From NCBI GenBank assembly GCA_030248135.1, contig JASANC010002175.1:1-64000 (forward strand): a stretch of 64,000 nt of DNA, read 5' to 3'. The notes under the pieces are model-generated. The model ran no database searches and was not told the origin of the DNA. It saw only the letters and a program-made list of their open reading frames with translations. Positions 11,709 to 24,514 of the stretch are shown here, in pieces. Source of the stretch: Theristus sp. LFF4_11. Lineage: Eukaryota > Nematoda > Chromadorea > Monhysterida > Xyalidae. The position numbers and the translations under genes were made by a program. The first letter of the stretch is position 1; each line of letters begins with the position of its first letter.

Positions 11709-11980
11709 TACAGTATGCCCGTTTAAACATGGCAGCTTTTTTCAGGGTGCAAGGAGCGCGCGAAATTTGAATCAAAGAAAAAAGTTGCTCAGAAACCCAA
11801 CTGCGTGTCAAATTTTACATGTTTCTGAAAATTAATTGGTAATTCGGGCTATTCTGTTTATTATGTCTACCTTTGCACACTCGATTGGCGGATATCTTAT
11901 CATTTTTGAGAAAGAAAACTCCTAGTCTGCGACTAATCTCGCCTTGATTGAGACTGCCATATTTATTCGGCCATACTGTA
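11709..11980. mobile_element. MITE, GTATGGCCGAATAAATA family, full copy
   Basis: 272 bp. The left end is TACAGTATGCCCGTTTAAAC, then ATGGCAG. The right end is CTGCCATATTTATTCGG, then CCATACTGTA, so the inverted ends are about 27 bp. The same family occurs at 855, 11597, 12090 and 13146. Confidence 0.75.
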
Positions 11981-12089
11981 CGTACAATGGACAAAGAACG
12001 AACAGAACAGTACGAACAAGTTGGTCAATGAAAAAACACGTCAAATTTGACGCATAATTGGGTTGCAGAAAGTCTTTTTTACTTTCATT

Positions 12090-12151
12090 CAAATCTCGCG
12101 CGCTCCTTGCACCCTGAAAAAAGCTGCCATGTTTAATCGGCCATGCCGTAT
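12090..12151. repeat. One-ended fragment of the same MITE family
   Basis: Contains CGCGCGCTCCTTGCACCCTG, then AAAAAAGCTGCCATGTTTAA and TCGGCCATGCCGTA. This is the inverted version of the left end at 11709. Confidence 0.6.
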
Positions 12152-13145
12152 CTACAAGGCAGCAATGCGTGGGCCAGAAACAGGAATGAAAACAAAGCCG
12201 TTTTTATTTGGTTTTTTTCCCCACTACAAAACAGCCCACAGATTCACTGAAAGCTTCTTCAAACGTTTTACTGTAGTTCTGCTACAAGCGACATCTTATT
12301 GGAAATATGGGTGAGATGAGGTCGGGTGGCGCATGGAATATAATTCACGTGTACTTCCTTTGTTTTTTCGCTAGCTTGGAATCCTGCTGCAAAAAAATCC
12401 ATCATCGTTATGGAATTGAAAACATTGTATTCACAGTGTATGACAGTCATGCGGTGTTTTTAATCAATCAACCAACCAATCACAACAATGTTCTTCAACC
12501 GCCAATTACGCCATAAACAATATGTGGAACAATCTTTGAGTTTAATGTGTTCTTAAAAGCACGAAAAAATAGTTGATTTATAGAAAGGAAATTAAAGCAG
12601 TTGAAAGTTGTTTCTCAATTTGCTGAAATCTGTGATAACATGAACACCAAGCATTTGCGATACAAAACGACGGCAAGGCAAGCGTTTTCGAACTTTTTTA
12701 AAAGTATACAATGTAGATTTTATTAAAATAGATAGCAGCCAGCTAGCCATTGTGTTTTTAGATACAAATTGAGGAACGATATTTGCCTAAGAAATCTCTG
12801 CAGCCTTCCTGGACCATTTGGTCGTGTGATCTTGTACCCACGCAAATTCATTGGTCTCATCACCGTTATTTGTACAGTGATGTATTGATCGCCAACACGC
12901 GGTGCCTCATTAACATTTAAAAGTCAATCAAGCATGCCAGATTCAGAAGCATTTTCTTTGGCAGATGCATTCCCCGTTTATTGCGGTAATCAGAAGTGTC
13001 ACGCAAAAGTGCCGCAGGAGTAAAACGTAAGAGCAGGCCAGCGAGCACCACATGATGAGTCTCTGCTTTGGCTGCTTGAATGATTGCTCGACGCACCACC
13101 AATCAACACGCCAAATTACGCTAAAACAGCACGAATGCGGTTGTG
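12152..13145. other. No supported gene
   Basis: AT-rich sequence with short open frames only; none has flanking splice signals and protein-like composition together. Confidence 0.5.
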
Positions 13146-13413
13146 TACGGAATGACCGAGTAAACATGGCAGCTTTTTTCAGGGTGCAAGGAGCGCGCGA
13201 AATTTGAATGAAAGAAAACAGACGTTCAGAAACCAACATGTGTGCCAAATTTGACGTGTTTTTTAGACCAATGGATTCTTCGTGTCATTATGTTCATTCT
13301 TGCTCCCTTGAACACATGATTAGGAGTTATATTGGCATTTTTGAAAAAGACAACTCCTAGTCTGCGACGGATCCCGCCTTGACGGGCTGCCTTATTTATT
13401 CGGCCATACTGTA
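13146..13413. mobile_element. MITE, GTATGGCCGAATAAATA family, second full copy
   Basis: 268 bp. The left end is TACGGAATGACCGAGTAAAC, then ATGGCAG. The right end is CTGCCTTATTTATTCGG, then CCATACTGTA. The interior shares the GTGCAAGGAGCGCGCGAAAT block with the copy at 11709. Confidence 0.75.
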
Positions 13414-16192
13414 TCTTATTTTGTGTTGCTACCTTCTCAGCTCTTGTCTTGAACTGAACTTGCCCTGAGAAAAAAGCGTTGCTGTTGAGTTTACGATAGA
13501 ATTTTCTACCAAATTGACTACTGTGTTTAAGACACATCGTCTCACGTGCTTCTCACAACACGTGAACTCAAGTTTTTGCAGTGATTAAAAAAGCGTCAAC
13601 AGCCTCTGCAGGCAAATGTGGCGCAGTTGGTTTTTGTGTGTGCTGGATGGATGCAGGAGGTGAGCGATTCGATAACCGCTGCTGAAAGTCGACAGAATTT
13701 TTTCCCTGAAATCTTCCGAACCTACACTACGCCACTAGGCTGCCGTTGCGTGCGTCATTTTTTGCCCCTGACTACTGCTATTCGCTATCAAAATTTAGTT
13801 CACGTTCTGCAAGTCAACAGGAGAATTCAATAGTGAAATCAGTAGTAACAGTTTTTAGTAATTGTTTCTGGTCAAAAGCTTATTAGCAATTTCAATAGCA
13901 GCGGTTTTTCAGAATGTGTCACCGAACTGCTAATTATGTTTAGTTATTGATGCGCACGTACGCAGCCGGGTGATTGCATGACTCCGGCGTGCACATGAGA
14001 ACAGTTTAAGCTAAATCATTATGTGAAATCAGCGCGGCATTACGTACTCATGAAAACTGAAGTGATTCATGGTGCAGTTTTGCTGTCTGTTCTAGAAAAA
14101 CACCAAAGCGAAGTTGTGAAAGATTGAGAAAGCAATTCGTGAATCATGATCGACGCTCGTTGAAACTTTTAATCGAATTTCACGAAGTGCTGAAGAACAA
14201 AACTTGTAACATTGGAGATCTTGTCAACCAAAGTGCCGGCTATCGCGACTGTGAAGTGAAATGTGTGCACGCGAAGGGCAACATGTAGCTCAGCTAAAAC
14301 GCTGAAGGTGCCGAAAACAAAAGATATACGGTACTTTTTAATAGGCACATTACTGAGAAGCACTTTTTTGTAATATCAGGACACCCCGACTTTGTATTTT
14401 TGAAGCGCATAAATCATAATTGGCAAATTAGCCTGTTGGTTTGTCTTCGCACAAGGCAGTTGACGTCTAGCCCCGGTGACTTTCGAGCGTAAAAAACGCC
14501 GTTTCACAGATGCAAACTTCATTATGATAATCCCAGCCCCCGCATCAGCACTGCTCACGAGCCACTGGCGTACGTGCACACGCTGCGACCTCAACAAAAA
14601 CTCTTTCAAAACGTAGCTATTTTTATTCCAGACTTTATAAAAAGGCTTGGCTCAGATTAGGATCAGGTTAGTCTTGAAATCAGGCTTACGTTTGGTTTTT
14701 AGTTCTGTTTAAGCAATGTCTGACAACACCCAGCTTGGAGCGTGGTCTCGAATTGTTTACTGAACCTGTAACTCTTGACTGCGCAGTTGAGACGCACGCA
14801 TGCGAGTCTGACTGGAGCACCATGCTGTTCCGTGTGCCTGTTCCAAACAACGACAACCACCAACCAACACGTTTGTAGTCCAGTCCAATGATTATCGTGC
14901 ACTTTTTCATTCATGATGGTCTATCATTTATGAACAATCGAAAAACAAAACAGCAATAATAAAAATAAAAAGTTAAAATACAAGTTGAAATGATTTTTTA
15001 CCAGTATTCAAATGAAAAAAACACAATAACTCCGTTACTCGGTTGTTTGACAACAAGAAAACGAAACACGCAAGTGCAAAAACGAACGAAAAAAATGTCA
15101 ATGCTCATGCGTGTTTTGTGGAAACGGGAAAGCACGGAATCTAAATTCACCGAAGATTTTTTTGAAAATGGTAATTGAGAATGAAAACTTGAACGAACTT
15201 GTCTGGCTCACCCAATTCTGAAATCAATGTGCATGATCGAAAACCGAACGTAAAATATAAAACATTGAAATAAATACACCATAAATAAAAAGAATCAGAT
15301 ATTATAAATTGTAAAACGACGTAAGCGCCGCTGCCCAAACTTCCAAAGTGATGCGCTTTACGATTTTGCGGACTCATATAAAAAATCGCATAGAATCAAA
15401 AATTCACTGTCGACAACCGCACTGTAAGTACAATAACAAGATTGTTTGAAAAGATCACACAATTTATAAAAACTAAAATCTTGAAGAAAGAAAGAATACC
15501 AAATAAAATACAAAATAAAAAAACAGATTTTTGTCGAAATTGATTTTGTGAAATCAATCAAGTAAGATTCCAAAGACTAATGAAACAAACGTTTGCATGC
15601 CTAAAATAAACCAACACTGAAACTACCAATGTTTCGTTTTGCCGTCAGACATAAGTAAAACAATAATAATAGTGGTAGTACACCCGTCAAAGCCCCGAAA
15701 TAGAAGTTTTTTGCGATAATCAAAAAAGAAAACAAAGAGCATACAGCAACTGGGAAGAAAACATTTGAGTCAACAAGCCGAACACGTCCAAGGGTTCTTT
15801 AGTTGTCAGATTGTGCAGAGCACACAGTTTGAAGAAACTTTTAACCAAACTTTTTGATCGTTTGTTTGGACCTACAAAAAGATCAAAAGTGAACACTAAC
15901 GAACGGAACAAGGTTACAGAAAAAACTTGACAGAGTGCAGATAATATTGTTCACAGCACTATCGTGATCAGATATAAGCATAACTAAAACACAGAGAACA
16001 GAAACAGATACAAGCGACTTTACAATACTTAAAGAATATAACGAAACCACAATCGAAAATGTCACAGAGAAACGAAAATAACAAATAGACAGAGATGAGA
16101 CGAAACGATGAGAAACCGTCGATCGAGCTGATTTGCCAGTTGCCAGTGATCGCAACGCACTGACGATCGTTGTTTTTGAGTGGCGGCAACAC
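13414..16192. other. Non-coding stretch downstream of topoisomerase I
   Basis: No exon is supported. At about 14525-14760 lies a diverged copy of an interspersed repeat that includes GGCTTGGCTCAGATTAGGAT; related copies are at 43235-43330 and 47760-48110. 14,950-16,190 is AT-rich and probably includes the 3' untranslated region of TOP1. Confidence 0.5.
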
Positions 16193-19100
16193 TCAAAATT
16201 CAAACGTCTCGTCGGCCATGTCGATCGCCCACTGGAACTTCTCGCGTTGCGTTTTGTTGTAGACTTTAGTGATCTCAACGTTGTGTTTCTTGCACCTGCA
16301 GTTTTTGCACATTATTCATTTCATTTCATTATAACGAAAGTTTCAGGAATTCAGCGACTGTTTGTCACTTGGTGATCTTGCTTAGAATGTTACGCCGCTG
16401 GCGCTTACCAAGCAACCGTGATTCGCGGGTCCAAATAGTTCAGCTTCGACGTGCCCAACGCGATCTGCTTGTTTTCATCCTGAAAACACGAAAAAAACCG
16501 CTCGAGCACTGATGAACTGCCAAGCATTCAGCATCGCCCAAACGTCCCACCTTGTCCGTCTGCTGCAGCTTCAGCTTCTTCAGCTGTTCACGTTTCGTCT
16601 CGAGGCGTTTCAGCACTTTCTCGCGATCTTTGCCGCGCGTCTTTTCGAGCTCTTTCTTCAGGTCTTTCACCTCGTGCTTCTTGTCTTTTATCTGCGTTGG
16701 ACATGCGAAATGTTCAAATAAAAACAATTGTAAGCGCAGCCTATCAGGTTCCAATCGTAAATCGCCAGTGACATGCAATTCAATGAAACAGTTCAATCTT
16801 TTTCACGAACCAATTGCAAACTTCCAAATTTAGCGAATGCACCAACACCCACATGAAATTCCTAGCGTGTGTAAATGGCTCACTTGCAGCACCAGCCAAA
16901 CAATCCAAGCGGCTGTGTAAAATGACCAGTGCTAGACGATTAATGAACTGACTTTCACTTGGAACTTATAAACCGAATTTACTTTACTTTGAGTTTGAAA
17001 CCGATTTATCCTTTTACTGCTTCTTTTCCTTTTTTTAGTGATGCTTCGTTAGCAAACCACACTTTCATTCCGTTAATCCAAAACACAGGTACCTGGCCTA
17101 AACAAGACATTTACCCAGAAATGAATCGCATGTTTAATAATTTTAAAATAAACTACAAGTCTCAGAATATGTCCCAAACATAATCCTAAGCATAGCCTGA
17201 ACCTAATCCTAAGCCTAAGTTCAGCCCTAAGCCCAAGCCAAGCCTAAATGCACGTGACCACTCAAGGGAAGGAAATCCATTCCATAATCCTAATCCTGTT
17301 TAAACATGTAACATCAGGCATGAAGAGGCCCTTAAAATCACAACACCTGTCCTGTGGAACACCAAAACGACACGCAATTACCGTAACAAAACCAGTTGAC
17401 CATAAAAACACAAGGTACGCCGCTTAAACAGACATTACAAACACCAACCTTGGCCGCAAGATTCTCCATTGACTTTTCGTGCGTCTTTGGGACGGAACGC
17501 TGATGGTTGCACAGAATGGCCACTTCGCGGTTGGCACGGTTGTACGCCAGCAGCTTCTCAGGGGCACTCATTTTGGCTGAAAATGAAAGAGAGACAGTTG
17601 GAATGCAATCGATGCTCCATGGGTGAGGTTGGTAATGCAGACTGACAATGCAAGTTGAAAACAGCGACAAACGGCTGCAAATAGTAATGGAATTTGAAAA
17701 AAAAGGAAAATGTGAAACACAGCTGCAGACGAGACGAACATTGCGTGAGCAGCGCCAGCTGGCGTTGCAGCGTGATCGAGGCGTTGTACGTGCGGAACAC
17801 TTTGGCCGTCAGACCGTCCATTTGGTCTTGCAGGTGTTTGTTGAGGATCGATGTCTGCAAGCAAGCGCCATTGCACGTTCGTCCGACAGAGTCATTGGCA
17901 TTGGTGTCAGTCACCAGCATGTTCACAGCAATCAGCCATCAGCGAGTGCAAATGCAACCAATCGAATGGTAACTGTGTTTCCTGCCAAGCAAACAAGCGT
18001 TCCGTACATTCAACCGATCGAACAGATCGTCGCCCGGCTTCTTGCGTTCTTGGAATAGTTTCAGATTCTTGAACACGCGCTTTTCGACCGGAATCGAGTT
18101 CTGATATCGCATGCTGTCCTTGCCGAGAAAGTCGAAATCGACCACGTATCTGACGGTGATGCATCGAATAATAAGTTTAATAACAGCGTGATTTGGCGTC
18201 ACAAAAACAAATTCAGAACAAAGTGATTTGTCGGGACAAGAACAAACTCAGAAACACTGGAAATATAGAGAAAAGCCGCCACGTACTGCTTTCCGTCCTT
18301 CTCCTCGTGCAGCGTGATGTGCTCCACACGCAGCGAGCAGCAGCCGACCGTGTCCGCAGCCTCCTCTGTTTCTTTCTCGTTACCCGCACGTAACGCCAAC
18401 TGAATTTGGAACCAAGGATTACTTGAGAAACGGGTGAATCACAGCCAGCCAGCTGGTTGGCTGCTTTTGAATTCAGCTCACTGATTGGTGCATTCAGGCA
18501 TAAATCCACAATACACCAGACAGCCGCTTGCAACCAAAGCCACCAACGATGTCAATGAAGTACAACGCGACCGCCCGCTGCCGCACGCGCATCTCCTTCG
18601 ACTTCCAGTCGAGCCTGTAGTTCTCCCTGATCTTATCGACGCATTTGTGCAGCTTGCGAGCAGTCTCGAACTTCTGCCAGTCTTTCTCGCCCTGCGCAAA
18701 ACTTGGTTGCATTGCACGCTGTAGTTTGCTGCTGCACACAAAAGCGAAGCTATGAAAACACCAAACAGTTTTGTTCTGGTCGGTCATAGTGACACTTGAT
18801 TCACTCGAGCGTCACCTTTATCCTCGAGCTCGGATTCAGCATGACGTATTTGTTCTGCCCGAGCACATTCTCCGTCCAGGACGCCAGCCAGCTGACCGTG
18901 TTGTCGTGACGCACCTCCCGCCATCGGTGGCCTTCCGGCGGCTTCGGCACTTTCGAATCTCTGCAAAACCGAGCAACGGTTTCCGTTTTATAGTCACGGT
19001 TGCAATGAAAAGACCAGGCACAGCACGTGTTCTAAACAGAAAAACACAATCGAATCCGTATACTGGCTAACAAGCAGATTATTACTGCCTTATAGGTCTC

Positions 19101-21342
19101 AACCCAACCAAACAAGCAGCGCAACACGCCACTCAATGTCCAAAACGCAAGTCTCTCCATGACTTGTGTGACCAATGAACGAACTTGCTGCAGTTGATGA
19201 TGACGTCCTCGGGGCGTATCCTGCGCTTCAACTTGCCCATTTTCGGGTGATCGCCTCTGCCGCGGAAGAGGCCGGGCGGCTCGATGCGAAAGTTGCCTAT
19301 CTTCTGGTCGTAGCCGTCGACGACCGCGATGCCGTACTGCTCCTGCTCAGCTGCACGCTGCTTTTTTAGCACCTGCAAAAACACTACTTCTGTGAGGTGA
19401 GATTGAGTGAAATACGATGATGGATACAGTTGATGGTACTAAAAGAGAAAGCAAACTGAAAGAACACAAACAAACGGGAGTAAAGTTCGCAAGGTTCGTA
19501 TTTGTTCATTTGCAAGACATACGGCTCACACGTACAACCACCCAACGCAAATTTAACCGACCCTCATCTCACCTCCTTTTCCTCCTTGCTCATCTGTTTG
19601 CGCTCCTCTGTTTTATTCTTGAAGTACTCGGCGATCTTACGAAAGTCGCACTTTTTCAAATCGGTGATCGTTGATCGTTCGTCCGCTGTCATCACCTGAA
19701 TGAAACATTCAGTATTTTTTCAATGCACTTTTTGAGTGACCGAGTTGTGCCGATCAAGCTTGTTCTGAAATGACTTTACGGAAGCATTGACTGAGAACTG
19801 AGAAGCGTCACAGACCTTTCGCCAGTCGTGCATGAAGTTCTTGTTGAACACATCATTCGCGGTGTAGTCGTGGTCGAGCATGCGTGCGTAGAACGTCGCC
19901 ACTTCCTCCGCTGGTGCATTTAATCGCATTTTTTCGCCTGCAAAACCACATTGTTTCTTGTGTATTCTGGGAAGGCCGAGGAAAACGTGAAATGCGCGCA
20001 AGCCTGACAGACCATCGTAATAGAAATGTACGGATTTAGGCAGCGGTTCGTAAGTCGGCGCAAACAGTGGGCCGTTGTGCTGGAGATACGTCCACTTGAC
20101 GCCATCTTCTCGTTGCTCTTCTTCCCACCTGAATGCAAAATACAACTTCACATCACACTCATGTTCAAATCGCCCACGATGGCTCAATGAACTGCCAAAA
20201 AAACCCAAGCAGACCATTTCCACACGGTCGTGTTCTCTTCCTCCTTTTTTACTTTGCCCTTCTTTGGTGAGCTCGACGACGAAGTTGAGTGCTTCTTCTC
20301 GTGTCTGTGATGATGATGGTGATGATGCTTCTGCGCTGAGCCGCTCGTGTGTTTGTTCTTTTTCTTCTGCTGAAAACATGCAGGAAAAGTGGTTCATTTC
20401 GTTCGTTTCTAGATCAAGGTGAATCGCGATGTCTTGGCGCCCGAACACACACACCGGCTTGTAGTCGTCCTCACTTTCTTCGTACTCACTCTCCTCCGTC
20501 TCCGCTTTTCTCTTTGACTTCTTCTCGGACGATTCCGCCTTTTTCAGCTTTTTCGCTCTGAAGATTTCAATGTCGATCAAAAGTGGCACACTCAAAAACC
20601 AGCATATTTCACGACCGAAGCAATAGAATAGACAGTGTCCATTGATGACGACACAGACCTGACGCTGAGCGGGATGTCATCTTCGTCGTCGTCGTCCTGT
20701 TCCATTTTCACCTTTGCCGCCTCCGCACTCCGTCGTTTCGTTCGATCGGCGCTCGTCTGTTCATTTTTCAGCTTTTTATGGCGTTCGATCTGCACAGTGA
20801 AATGCAAGTTTGCTTTTGCGTCACCGCTCACGGGGAGCAGCGCAGAATGGCAATGCCAGTGCTCAAGTGCAACACAATGCTCACCAGCGGCACGTCGTCG
20901 TCGTCGTCTGATGCTTCCGGCTTCGGTATTCGACTGCTGGAGCTGAAACAAATTGAGAACAGTCACGTTTTTCAGACTGTTGTCGGTCATTCTGGCGTTT
21001 GAATGGGCATGCTGATTGGCTGCAGCGCGCTGGCCACGTCAATGAGGAAGTAAACACGTGTGTGATTCACAGTTCAATCCTGTACGAACACTGAATCACA
21101 ATACCAAAAATTGCGCAAACTGACACATAGACATTGTTGACGGTTGTGCTGGCGTGATGTCCGTTTTGAGCATTATTGTCATTGGCAGACGGTGGCGTTG
21201 ACGTGCCACTGGCGTACAAACTGGCGTGCACCGGCTCGTGGTGCGCCTTGAGCGGCGACGTCTGTGGCTCAGTCTTCACTGCCGCATCGACGTCATTGTT
21301 CTCGTCATGATTGTACTCTGACACTGACGCCTCACCATTCAT
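16193..21342 (-). CDS. TOP1: DNA topoisomerase I (type IB), complete, 18 exons
   Basis: The enzyme nicks one DNA strand through a 3'-phosphotyrosine, relaxes supercoils and reseals; it is nuclear. Exons (minus strand): 21342-21125, 20942-20885, 20789-20659, 20557-20455, 20369-20215, 20128-20013, 19937-19816, 19695-19573, 19372-19185, 18960-18816, 18691-18548, 18399-18287, 18149-18008, 17854-17740, 17576-17449, 16691-16551, 16479-16409, 16295-16193. All junctions are GT-AG and phase-consistent, giving 771 residues (human 765). The N-terminus is charged, with a run of seven His near the core. Core hallmarks include [11 protein letters not shown] and [16 protein letters not shown]. The catalytic set is intact: Arg in LALRAGNE (505), Lys in FLGKDS (549), Arg in YNRANRE, His in CNHQR and Tyr in [10 protein letters not shown] (729). 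The coiled-coil linker is about 11 residues shorter than in human. The intron 17448-16692 holds CCTAAG-rich telomere-like sequence. Confidence 0.97.
17170..17300. repeat. CCTAAG-rich telomere-like tract in a TOP1 intron
   Basis: Repeated CCTAATCCTAAGCCTAAG-type motifs, which read TTAGG on the strand of the gene. The tract is degenerate and about 130 bp long. Confidence 0.6.
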
Positions 21343-22926
21343 TCTTTTGAATGACCGTTATTGAATGGCGCTTTTTTACAATTGCAACCAAATGGAGAAC
21401 AATTGATTGGAAACGATCGAGTTCATGTAGAATTGAGAGTTTTTGGATTGACGATCAGTCACGATTGCACGGACGAATGGAATGTCAATGTTGGTTGGAG
21501 ACGAATGGTTGTCTTTTGAGAGGCTGCGATTTGCTGCAACTGAAGTGATCTGATCTGACTCCATGAATCAATCAATAAATAAATAAGAAAGTGACAGACA
21601 TACAGCAACAATTTGATTATGATATGATGACACTGCTTTTATCGAAACTATGACTACATATGTTATGATTGACGAACCGATAACTGAGGACAAGTTATAA
21701 CACGATATACACAGATGAGGAAGTATGATGGTAATGGCAACAGTGTGGTGACAACAGGCAAGTTGGTCAACTTATCAACTGCGGTGTGTTGTATGGCAAT
21801 CAGGCAGAGCCGCAGCCGTGTTCAGTGATATCAGTGATTGGAAAACGGACACACACAAACACAGCCACCAGCCACAGGTGTTGCCGAACAATTACAGCGC
21901 ACGTGAATGGGTTGGTGTTGGTTTGTTGTTTGTTTGTTGGTTGGTTGGTTGGAGCAAACTGATACTGGAAAATGAATGCAGTTTGTCAGAGCGACACATA
22001 CAGACAAGTGCGGCGCACAGAAACAACACTCTGACTCGGCTCGTGTCACAATCGGGCGTCGTCGTTGTTTGTTGCGGAGAGAGCGAGCGAACGAGAGACG
22101 AAATACGAAACACAGACATAAAGAGACGGAGAGCAATATGAAAGCAGCCAAACGCGCACACGCAAACACCGCACGAACGAACACCGCTCCGTGCGCTCGT
22201 ACGGTCGCGAAAATTCTATGTCCGACATTTGGCTGACACACCGTGCGGACTTAGTCGCAGAATGGGAGAGAAAATTGTGCGCAGAGAGAGACGGGGGCAG
22301 GAGGAGAGGAGACGTAATGTGCTGAACAGAAAAACAGACAGACAGGCTGATAGTGTACAAGCAGCATGGCTGCACAGGCGCACACACGTCACACACGCGC
22401 ACACACCACATGCGTATGTGCTCTGTGTGCTCGCAGCGGACGAAACGCAGACGCACTCTTTTTACGGGGGCCAAAAACAATGTTCGAATTGGCACACCAA
22501 GTGTGCGCAGCTCGCTGCCACCACGATCTCGTGGCTTTCGTGCGTGAATTCGTTGCACGATCCATTGCTGAATTTGGATATTTGAAACTCGCAGAAAATC
22601 AACCAAAGAGACAACTTGAGCTCACCGGCAAAAATCGATCGTTTCTCAACTGTTGCAGCAAACAAGTCCCTTGTGTTGAAATGGTTTCCACAATGACTAC
22701 GGTGTGACGAGCAACACCGGATACATTGTGCGGGAAACTGCGTCGTTTTTTAATCCTACGGTGGAAAATGAAAGTATCAGTGAAACGAAAACTGGCAAGG
22801 AAGTGACAGCAAGAAAATGTCACCGTACGTACACAATACACGGACTCGCCAAATAGGGATCAAGAACAAAACATTTGTTGCATTTCGACAAGTACCGAAA
22901 ATGTGGGGGGAGCGGTCACGCGATAC
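21343..22926. other. TOP1 upstream region, no supported gene
   Basis: Probably the promoter and 5' untranslated region of TOP1. It holds simple sequence (GTTTGTTGGTTGGTTGG near 21925, CACACAC tracts near 22380) and open frames on both strands with no convincing splice framework. No core promoter motif could be assigned. Confidence 0.45.
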
Positions 22927-23575
22927 TAGGGTTGTTAAAAAAACAAACATCGTCATTTTTGTTTTTTTCAAAAAATTGGAAAATTAAAGTTGTGCCAAAT
23001 CAATCCGGGAGCCAGAAGAACCACATTTGATGAGCAAGCGCCCCCGGATCACTCAGGTATGACGAAACTTTCCAGATTTTGTTTTGGTGACCTCATTTAC
23101 CCTTTTTCCAAACTGTTATCGTGCCTCTTTTGGACCCTCAAAACGCCTGAAACGTGAAATGAAAGCTTACCGGCTTGAAATTCGATCAATTATGATGACA
23201 ACGCCACGACACAACCACCAAACAAAGTACCACTTGCTGACGGAGTAACACAGTTGGGTCGGACGCTCAGAATTCACAATGTGAGGCGAAATGTCAACTT
23301 GGAGGCATGGGAAATGTTAAGCAAAACTTTGCGATGCGACGCTCTCATTCCAAAAGTTGTTCAAGCCTCAAATGAATTGGTAAAACGGCCCGAAATGTCG
23401 ATTTCGGCCCTGGTGACAGTTTCACAAGGTAATCGAAGAAAATTTGTTGAACTTTCCAAAACTTGTGTCAAAAATAAGGTTTTCGTAGCAAATTAGGGGG
23501 GAAATTTTTGATTTAAAAAATCGGAGCATTTTTGTTTTTTATGTAGTTTTTTTGATTTTTGTTCAACAACTCTAC
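22927..23575 (-). mobile_element. hAT-type MITE, TAGGGTTGTTAA family, diverged copy
   Basis: Starts CTAGGGTTGTTAAAAAAAC and ends TTTTTGTTCAACAACTCTA. Its interior matches the family in reverse order: AAAGTTGTGCCAAATCAA, GAAGAACCACATTTGATG, TTTTGTTTTGGTGACCTCAT. Right-end decay suggests an old insertion. It has no coding capacity. Confidence 0.7.
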
Positions 23576-23600
23576 TGAGTTCAGCAAATTTAAGTCCAAC

Positions 23601-24099
23601 CAGTAGCGAAAGCGGGACCTTGGGTGAGGGGGGGGGGTGTTTGCCAAATTTTAGAGGTGCACGGGCAGCAAATTTTCCTGAGGGGGGGGGTGCACTGGCA
23701 GAAAAATTTCGTGAGGGGGGGAGGTGCACGGGATCGCACGGGTAATACCAAATTTTTGCCTTGGAAAAACACAGAAATTCTTGTAAAATACAGAATATTT
23801 TGTGCAAACAAGCTGCTTGTTTGGTCAGAAACAACAAAATCTATGCAGGGACAGACACAAACGTCAAGAAAAATGCAAAGATTACGGTATTTTTGGAAAA
23901 AATTGAGATGAGATTGACCACCGTGAGGGGGGGGGTGCGATCCCGTGTTTTCTCGCGGAGGGGGGTGGGGGGGAGTCTGGTACCTGGTAACCTGTGTCGA
24001 GGTAAAGGGGGGAGGGGGGGTACACGGGTATCTGCCCGTGCACGGGCAGGATTTTCGGCTGGCCCCCCCCCCCCCCACCCCCCCGCACTTTCGCTACTG
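23601..24099. mobile_element. hAT-type element with CAGTAGCGAAAG ends, G-rich, intact
   Basis: 499 bp, flanked by the perfect 8-bp duplication AGTCCAAC (23593-23600 and 24100-24107). The ends CAGTAGCGAAAGCGGG and CCCGCACTTTCGCTACTG are inverted repeats. An 8-bp duplication with CAG-type ends is the hAT hallmark. The interior is built from about 50-bp units, each with a run of 7-11 G next to GTGCACGGGCAG, so the plus strand could form G-quadruplexes. Long Pro-rich frames on the other strand are composition artefacts. Confidence 0.85.
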
Positions 24100-24437
24100 A
24101 GTCCAACACCAACGTACAACAAACAAACAAACGACCTACTGAATGTTGTTTGCGTGCAGCGGCGTGGCGGAGCCGTTGATGAAAATAATTCGTTCTGAAA
24201 TAAAAATAATAAATGAATTCCGAATAAATGTTGTTTTTTGGTTGCGTTGCGGTTTAAGATAAAAAACATTCATTAACGTTAAAAAAGAAGAACAATCAAT
24301 AATCCCAAATGAATAAACAAAAAGAACGTTGGGCTTGGGCAGCTGGACTGGGGCGGGCGGGAGGCGAGGGGACGCGAGCGACCGGGCGGGAGCTGAATCT
24401 CCCAGCTTTCCATGTTTATTCTTGAATAACAACAGAT

Positions 24438-24457
24438 TTTTTGTAATTTATTTGCAG
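24438..24457 (+). promoter_or_regulatory. 3' splice site upstream of NDUFS6 start
   Basis: TTTTTTGTAATTTATTTGCAG is a strong acceptor 57 bases before the first ATG of NDUFS6. It could receive a 5' untranslated exon or a spliced leader. The choice cannot be made from this sequence. Confidence 0.4.
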
Positions 24458-24514
24458 TAAAAATCTCGAAATAGCAATTATTTCAAGGACACAAAATATT
24501 CGGCGTGCACGGCA

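Noticed and set aside
21831..22606. Overlapping frames of 110-190 codons upstream of TOP1
   Set aside because: Low-complexity CA/GT-rich sequence, open on both strands, no splice framework or recognisable domain.
23590..24269. Pro-rich minus-strand frames
   Set aside because: They read through the C-runs of a 499-bp hAT element bounded by an 8-bp duplication.
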